This document shows positions 29,438 to 34,737 of a stretch of 34,737 nt of DNA, in pieces. Numbering within the stretch: the first letter of the stretch is position 1; every line of letters starts with the position of its first letter. The DNA lies in contig JABIPV010000087.1 of NCBI GenBank assembly GCA_018699075.1, forward strand, positions 1 through 34,737, read 5' to 3'. The stretch comes from Kordiimonadaceae bacterium. Lineage in GTDB: Bacteria; Pseudomonadota; Alphaproteobacteria; Sphingomonadales; Emcibacteraceae. The notes under the pieces were generated by a model. The model did no database searches. It saw nothing but the letters and a program-made list of their open reading frames with translations, and was not told the DNA's origin. A program made the position numbers and the translations under genes.

Positions 29438-30634
29438 CTAATTAAATAGTGATGCAATCGCATCCGTCACATAATCCATATTGGATAGCGTCAGGCCCGC
29501 AATGTTTACGCGGCCATTTGCCATCATATATATATGATGTTCTTTGATCAGTATCTGTGTCTGTTCAGGTGTTAACGTCAGATAAGAAAACATACCATTT
29601 TGTTCGGCAATATATCCAAAGTCACTACTTGGCGCTTTTTCAGCCATTTGTGTGACGAATTTATGACGCATTTCTTTAACTCGCGTTCTCATTTCATCCA
29701 CTTCTTTAATCCACAGATTTCGCAGTTCAACATTGTTTAAAATATGGGATACAACCGCTGCGCCATGATCTGGCGGCATGGAATAAATACTGCGGACGAC
29801 TTTTAACACATGAGATCCATTAATTTTACTTAAGTCCTCTGTTGCGGATACTATAGAAACCGCCCCCACGCGGTCCCTGTAAATGGCAAAGTTCTTAGAA
29901 CAAGAGCTCGCAACTATTGCTTCAGGTAATTTGTCACAGAGCAATTTTACGACATATGCATCTTTTTCTATACCATTGGCAAACCCTTGATATGCGATAT
30001 CAATGAATGGTACCAATTTTCGCTCTAACATAAAATCGGCGACTAAATTCCACTGTTCATTTGATAAATCAGCCCCAGAAGCATTATGACAACATCCATG
30101 TAGTAAGATCACATCGCCTTCATTAGCTTGTCCCAAATCTTCCATCATTTCATCAAAAAGAAATAATCCTTTTTTCATATTATAATAACGATATGTTTTG
30201 GCGGTTAAATTAGCGGCATCTACAATGCCATAATGATTTGGCCATGTGGGATCAGATACCCAAACAGTGGCATCTGGTTTACACGTTTTTAAGAAATCAA
30301 TACCAATGCGGATCGCACCCGTACCCCCAGGTGCTTGAAAAGTAACCACGCGGTTTTCTTTCAATACAGGATGATCTGTACCAAATAATAGTTCCTTAAT
30401 CGCATCATTAAAACCGGGATTCCCCGCAGGAGAAAGATAGGCTTTAGTTTCTTGGTTTTTCACAAGGTATTCTTCAGCTTTTTTCACGCATTCCAAAATG
30501 GCCGTATTACCATCAGCATCTTTATAAACACCAACACCCAAATCAACTTTATTTGGATTATCATCTGCTCTAAAAAGAGTTGATACTAATAAAATCGGGT
30601 CATCCCCTACTGCCTCTAGGCCACTTAAAATCAT
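29438..30634 (-). CDS. Aromatic/aspartate aminotransferase (class I PLP-dependent)
   Basis: DDNPNKVDLGVGVYKDADGNT, PGGTGAIRIG, WVSDPTWPNHYGI, LHGCCHNASGADL, ASSCSKNFAIYRDRVG. Confidence 0.93.
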   Translation of the reverse strand: MILSGLEAVGDDPILLVSTLFRADDNPNKVDLGVGVYKDADGNTAILECVKKAEEYLVKNQETKAYLSPAGNPGFNDAIKELLFGTDHPVLKENRVVTFQAPGGTGAIRIGIDFLKTCKPDATVWVSDPTWPNHYGIVDAANLTAKTYRYYNMKKGLFLFDEMMEDLGQANEGDVILLHGCCHNASGADLSNEQWNLVADFMLERKLVPFIDIAYQGFANGIEKDAYVVKLLCDKLPEAIVASSCSKNFAIYRDRVGAVSIVSATEDLSKINGSHVLKVVRSIYSMPPDHGAAVVSHILNNVELRNLWIKEVDEMRTRVKEMRHKFVTQMAEKAPSSDFGYIAEQNGMFSYLTLTPEQTQILIKEHHIYMMANGRVNIAGLTLSNMDYVTDAIASLFN

Positions 30635-30751
30635 TACTTTTTCCTTTTGAATTTTGATCGCTACTAAAAATCTTTAAACCACTAATAACAGCAGATGTAA
30701 AAAAAATCACGTATATTTAAGGAGTGTTGTTTTTTAATTTAATATCCCCAT

Positions 30752-30786
30752 AAAAAAACACGGCGTATTCCAAAGAACACGCCGTG
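30752..30786 (-). terminator. Rho-independent terminator for the TcyP-like gene
   Basis: CACGGCGT (30759-30766) / ACGCCGTG (30779-30786) stem; on the minus strand followed by TTTTTTT (complement of 30752-30758). Confidence 0.85.
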
Positions 30787-30809
30787 AGTTTAAATTTTAA
30801 ATTACTTAT

Positions 30810-32180
30810 TTATTCAGCAGGCTGCTCAACGACATCTGGTTCCTTACTCTTTAAAAAGCGGCTGGTTATTACACCTGCAGTCATTGAACCGTTTACATTA
30901 AGCGCTGTACGGGCCATATCGATAAGAGGCTCAATAGAAATCAGCAATGCGACAATCTCAATTGGAAGGCCCATTGCCGGAAGTACGATCATCGCAGCAA
31001 ACGTTGCGCCACCGCCAATGCCAGCAACACCGAAAGAACTTATGGTTACAATACCAACTAGCATAGCGAGGAAAGCAAAATCCACTTCTACACCCACCGT
31101 AGGTGCTACCATAACGGCAAGCATTGTTGGGTAAATACCCGCACAGCCATTTTGGCCAATAGTTGCTCCAAATGTTGCGGAAATATTCGCAATTGCTTTT
31201 GGCACACCAAGTTTACTTGTTTGTGCTTCCACATTCAGCGGTATACAGGCGGCAGAACTTCTGGAAGTGAATGCAAAAGTTAATACGGGCAATACTCCTT
31301 TAAAGAATCGCTTCGGATTGAATCCAGACAAACTAAGCAGTCCGCCGTGAACAACGAACATGATGGCAATCGCAACATAAGATGCGACAATAAATTTACC
31401 TAAATTAAGAACATCTGCTACATTCGAGCTTGCCACAACTTTCGTCATCAACGCCATTACACCATAAGGTGTAAAAGACATAATCATTTGAACAAGCTTC
31501 ATAACTATGCTTTGGATGACATCAACACCTTTAGTGAATGCCTCCTTATTTTCAGGATGCTCTTTCATTGCTTTTAACGCTGCGATCCCAAATAAGATGG
31601 AAAATACGACCACTGAAATAATAGACATGGGCCCTGCTCCGCCAGCAAGACTTGAGAATACATTCCTTGGAATAAAGGACACAATCATTGATGCCAAACT
31701 CAAGTCATCTACTCGTCCTTGCCGTCCTTCAATGGAAACTAGTCGCGCCGTTTCACGGTCACCACTGACCATTCCTTCTGCCGTCAAGCTGAAAAGATCA
31801 GTAACACCGATAGCAACAACCGAAGAAATCATCGTTGTAATAACCAGCACACCAACTACAGATCCGCCAATTTTACCCAATGAGGTTATTTCATCAATAC
31901 GGGTTACCGCCGCAATCATGGAAATTACGATAAGTGGCATAATGATCATATAAAGCAAACGGATGTATCCATTGCCCACAACGTTGGTCCATTCAAGTGT
32001 ATCATTTATGGTCTCAGCACCGACACCATAAAGCATTTGCAAGGCAAATCCGAAGACGACCCCGGCCACAAGCCCCATGAGAACTTTTCTAGAAAGCTTC
32101 ATATCTCCCTGGCTAAATTTAAAGAGTAAATATATAAGCCCCAAAAAAACGGCTAAGTTTAAAATTACAGTTATTGACAT
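30810..32180 (-). CDS. Dicarboxylate/amino-acid:cation symporter, TcyP/YdjN-like (possible L-cystine)
   Basis: YIRLLYMIIMPLIVISMIAAVTRI, FAFTSRSSAACIPLNVEAQTSKLGVPKAIANISATFGATIGQNGCAGIYPTMLAV; ATG at 32180 (MSITVILN) with GGGAAC SD preferred over 32225. Confidence 0.88.
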   Translation of the reverse strand: MSITVILNLAVFLGLIYLLFKFSQGDMKLSRKVLMGLVAGVVFGFALQMLYGVGAETINDTLEWTNVVGNGYIRLLYMIIMPLIVISMIAAVTRIDEITSLGKIGGSVVGVLVITTMISSVVAIGVTDLFSLTAEGMVSGDRETARLVSIEGRQGRVDDLSLASMIVSFIPRNVFSSLAGGAGPMSIISVVVFSILFGIAALKAMKEHPENKEAFTKGVDVIQSIVMKLVQMIMSFTPYGVMALMTKVVASSNVADVLNLGKFIVASYVAIAIMFVVHGGLLSLSGFNPKRFFKGVLPVLTFAFTSRSSAACIPLNVEAQTSKLGVPKAIANISATFGATIGQNGCAGIYPTMLAVMVAPTVGVEVDFAFLAMLVGIVTISSFGVAGIGGGATFAAMIVLPAMGLPIEIVALLISIEPLIDMARTALNVNGSMTAGVITSRFLKSKEPDVVEQPAE

Positions 32181-32570
32181 AGTTAGTTCCCTCAGTACAA
32201 AAAAAACGCAGTATTCCTGCGCCATATTACTTATTATGTTGCATATATTATCAAGAACAAACTCTCAAGAGAATTTTATTCTAATCAGTAAGTTTTCATC
32301 TATATAATATAGTAAAAAATTCTAAATATTATAATTTTATAGAATTAAAATCCCTATATGCAATTTTTATAAAATAATAATTCTATTAATGTGAGTATTT
32401 TAATAATTATTATGCTTTTTTATATTAATCCCGATGTCATGTTAGCCTAATTTTACTGTAATAGTCAAAAATCAAATCAACCTAACCTTTTAAATTGAAT
32501 TGAAGTGAAGGTTTACCGCCGCGATTTCATAAGTTATAGTCCTTTAAACTAAAAATAGTGGGAGAGAATA

Positions 32571-34454
32571 ATGAGAAAAATTACATCACTGATCATCACT
32601 TTAATAATTCTGTTGGGCATTAGTCCCGTACTTGCGCAGGATTATTCAAAATATAGTGAAGATGCCCTTAAAGATATTCTAAAAGAAATTGCCGTTGTTG
32701 AAACAAAGGTGCTTATACCCATGCGCGACGGTGTCGGACTTTCAAGTGACATTTATCGGCCAAAAGATAGTAAGGGTGCAGTTCCAACTATCTTTGTCAG
32801 AACCCCTTATAATATGAATACACCAAATGTACGTACACTGCGTAGTATTGTTGATGCAGTAAGTCGTGGTTATGCTTATATTTTACAAAATGAACGCGGA
32901 CGTTATTTCTCTGAAGGTAAGTTTGAAATTCTTGGCTATCCCCGTACGGATGGTTTTGATGCCCTTGATTGGATTTCTTCGCAAGGATGGTCAAATAATA
33001 AAGTCGGTACAATTGGTTGTTCTTCAACGGCAGAATGGCAACATGGCCTAGCCGCAATGAATCATCCCGCTCATGCCGCGATGATTCCACAAGCTTCAGG
33101 TGCAGGCATTGGCCGCGTCGGCGAATTTTGGGAACACGGCAATTGGTATACTGGCGGAGTACAACGTATCCTGTTTTTCATTTGGCTTTACGGTGTTGAT
33201 AATCCACAACGGGCACAAATCCCTGAAGGACTGTCGCCTGAACTGCGCACACAAATCAGCAAGTATAATGATTTGAGCACAAATAAGCCCTCGGTTGATT
33301 GGGAAACACGAATTAATCATCTTCCTATACAGGATCTCTTAACTAGTATGGGAGAGCCGGAAGGAACTTTTGAAGAATTCGTTTCGCGAACTCCAGCATC
33401 AGAAGGTTGGTACGAAGGCGGGCTTTATCATGATAATGAACCGTGGGGAGTTCCTGGTCTTTGGTTTAACTCATGGTATGACGTTTCCATCGGTCCTAAT
33501 ATGGCGCTCTTTAACCATGCACGCGAAAACGGTATGGATGCAGAAGTGCGCGACAACCAATATGTTGTCGCCGCACCAAACAATCATTGTCAATTTGCCG
33601 GCCTTGGACCAGAATTTGTAAGTGGTGATCGTGATCTTGGTGATACAACTTTCGATGATCAAGGTCTAATCTGGTCTTGGTGGGATAAATGGCTTAAGGG
33701 CGACGAAGAGGCTTTTGATCCAAAAACCCCCCATGTTCAATATTTCACTATGGGATCAAACAAATGGCAAGGTGACGAGCAGTGGCCCCCGGTTGCCGCT
33801 GAAGAAGTTAAAATGTATCTAACTTCTAATGGTAATGCCAACAGTCTTTATGGAGATGGTAGTCTTAGTTTTGATGCGCCAACAGGCGACGGATCAGATA
33901 GCTATAATTATGATCCGATGATCCCCGTCAAAACTATAGGTGGTGGTGATTGCTGCAACGGCGGAATTGTAACCGCAGGTTCATTTGATCAGCGCACCAT
34001 AGAAGCACGTCAAGACGTTTTGGTTTACACCAGTGATCCTCTCGATGAAGCTATTGAAGTTACGGGCTTCGTTGATGCAGTGCTTCATGTATCCTCAGAT
34101 GCAAAAGATACGGATTTTGCCGTGAAACTTGTTGATGTTGCGCCTGACGGTACAGCTTATATTATAGATGACACCATCTTCCGCGCCCGTTACCGCGAAG
34201 GATATGATAAAAAAGTACTCATGGACGAAGGTGAAATATATGAAATCGACATGACGCCAATGACCACAAGTATAGAATTTCAAAAAGGTCACAGAATTCG
34301 TGTCGAAGTCACATCATCAAACTTTCCAAAGTTTGCACGTAATTTAAATACGGGTGGTAATAACTATGATGAAAAAGATGGCGTTGTCGCTCACAACACG
34401 ATCCACCTTTCTAAAGAGCATCCATCTTACGTAGTACTTCCCATCGTTAAATAA
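32571..34454 (+). CDS. CocE/NonD-family alpha/beta hydrolase (X-Pro dipeptidyl-peptidase-like), secreted
   Basis: Signal peptide ...ISPVLAQD; PMRDGVGLSSDIYRPKD, RGRYFSEGKFEILGYPRTDGFDALDWISSQGWSNNKVGTIGCSST, SWYD, NNHCQF, C-terminal jelly-roll (HRIRVEVTSSNFPKFARNLNTG). Confidence 0.92.
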   Translation: MRKITSLIITLIILLGISPVLAQDYSKYSEDALKDILKEIAVVETKVLIPMRDGVGLSSDIYRPKDSKGAVPTIFVRTPYNMNTPNVRTLRSIVDAVSRGYAYILQNERGRYFSEGKFEILGYPRTDGFDALDWISSQGWSNNKVGTIGCSSTAEWQHGLAAMNHPAHAAMIPQASGAGIGRVGEFWEHGNWYTGGVQRILFFIWLYGVDNPQRAQIPEGLSPELRTQISKYNDLSTNKPSVDWETRINHLPIQDLLTSMGEPEGTFEEFVSRTPASEGWYEGGLYHDNEPWGVPGLWFNSWYDVSIGPNMALFNHARENGMDAEVRDNQYVVAAPNNHCQFAGLGPEFVSGDRDLGDTTFDDQGLIWSWWDKWLKGDEEAFDPKTPHVQYFTMGSNKWQGDEQWPPVAAEEVKMYLTSNGNANSLYGDGSLSFDAPTGDGSDSYNYDPMIPVKTIGGGDCCNGGIVTAGSFDQRTIEARQDVLVYTSDPLDEAIEVTGFVDAVLHVSSDAKDTDFAVKLVDVAPDGTAYIIDDTIFRARYREGYDKKVLMDEGEIYEIDMTPMTTSIEFQKGHRIRVEVTSSNFPKFARNLNTGGNNYDEKDGVVAHNTIHLSKEHPSYVVLPIVK

Positions 34455-34459
34455 TTCTT

Positions 34460-34494
34460 AAGCCCGCCGGAGATAATTTCCGGCGGGCTTAATT
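34460..34494 (+). terminator. Rho-independent-like terminator hairpin downstream of the CocE/NonD gene
   Basis: AAGCCCGCCGG (34460-34470) / CCGGCGGGCTT (34480-34490), 11-bp perfect stem; weak T tract AATTT. Confidence 0.75.
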
Positions 34495-34551
34495 TGCCAA
34501 CATCAAAAATTCTTTTGTTAATCATTCACAAAGTTCTTGCATCACCAATAC

Positions 34552-34571
34552 ATTTGCATTATTGTGCAAAT
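34552..34571. promoter_or_regulatory. Inverted repeat, candidate ArsR operator
   Basis: ATTTGCA-TTATTG-TGCAAAT, perfect 7-bp arms, 19 bp 5' of the ArsR-family start codon. Confidence 0.5.
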
Positions 34572-34590
34572 ATACATATAAGGTGACATC

Positions 34591-34737
34591 ATGAATACTG
34601 AATTGGTTTTTAAGGCTTTATCCGACCCAAACAGGATTAAAATACTAAATGATTTATGTAGCAAGGATTGCCCTTGTAACGTTGGCGAAGTTGCCTGTTG
34701 TTGCAATGTTGACCTTTCCGTCGTCAGTCGACACCTG
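34591..34737 (+). CDS. ArsR/SmtB-family transcriptional regulator, N-terminal part (truncated by window end)
   Basis: Translation MNTELVFKALSDPNRIKILNDLCSKDCPCNVGEVACCCNVDLSVVSRHL: ALSDPNRIKIL and SVVSRHL are ArsR wHTH signatures. Open to the window edge. Confidence 0.85.
   Translation, partial: MNTELVFKALSDPNRIKILNDLCSKDCPCNVGEVACCCNVDLSVVSRHL

Noticed and set aside
30815-31953. + strand ORFs antisense to the TcyP-like symporter
   Set aside because: Mirror-frame ORFs of a membrane protein gene; no independent support.
1-34737. CRISPR arrays, prophage, transposases, toxin-antitoxin pairs, secondary-metabolite clusters
   Set aside because: No repeat-spacer arrays, integrase/transposase motifs, small paired TA ORFs or NRPS/PKS modules seen on either strand.

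Overview
This window is compact, AT-rich chromosomal DNA that looks alphaproteobacterial (class I LysRS, LolA/FtsK types, glutathione-dependent formaldehyde genes). It carries about 25 protein genes, mostly housekeeping and metabolic. I see no rRNA, tRNA, CRISPR array, prophage or transposon. Left to right: amt (5'-truncated), ftsK, lolA, a candidate structured sRNA/leader with a strong terminator, a hypothetical gene, xth; then a minus-strand trio (OmpR-type response regulator, PTPS/QueD-like, pteridine-reductase-like SDR) divergent from a GTP cyclohydrolase II; then a minus-strand C1 operon (adhC/frmA, S-formylglutathione hydrolase, fdsG, fdsB, fdsA, EamA transporter); a DinG-like helicase; class I lysyl-tRNA synthetase; a monotopic sugar transferase; arfB; an M16 peptidase; two serine beta-lactamase-like proteins flanking pyrC; dapF; an aromatic aminotransferase; a TcyP-like symporter; a CocE/NonD hydrolase; and a 3'-truncated Cys-rich ArsR regulator. 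I found no clear new multi-gene system. The observations most worth following up are: (i) an intergenic RNA candidate with nested stems, a 29-nt pure pyrimidine tract and a terminator; (ii) a beta-lactamase-fold protein that has lost all three catalytic motifs, close to an intact relative; (iii) an apparent frame disruption separating the SD/ATG/signal peptide from the M16 peptidase body; (iv) the response regulator/pterin/GCHII neighbourhood; (v) the six-gene formaldehyde-to-CO2 operon ending in an EamA transporter; (vi) the Cys-rich ArsR with an inverted-repeat operator candidate. All calls come from reading the sequence by eye; no database searches were run.
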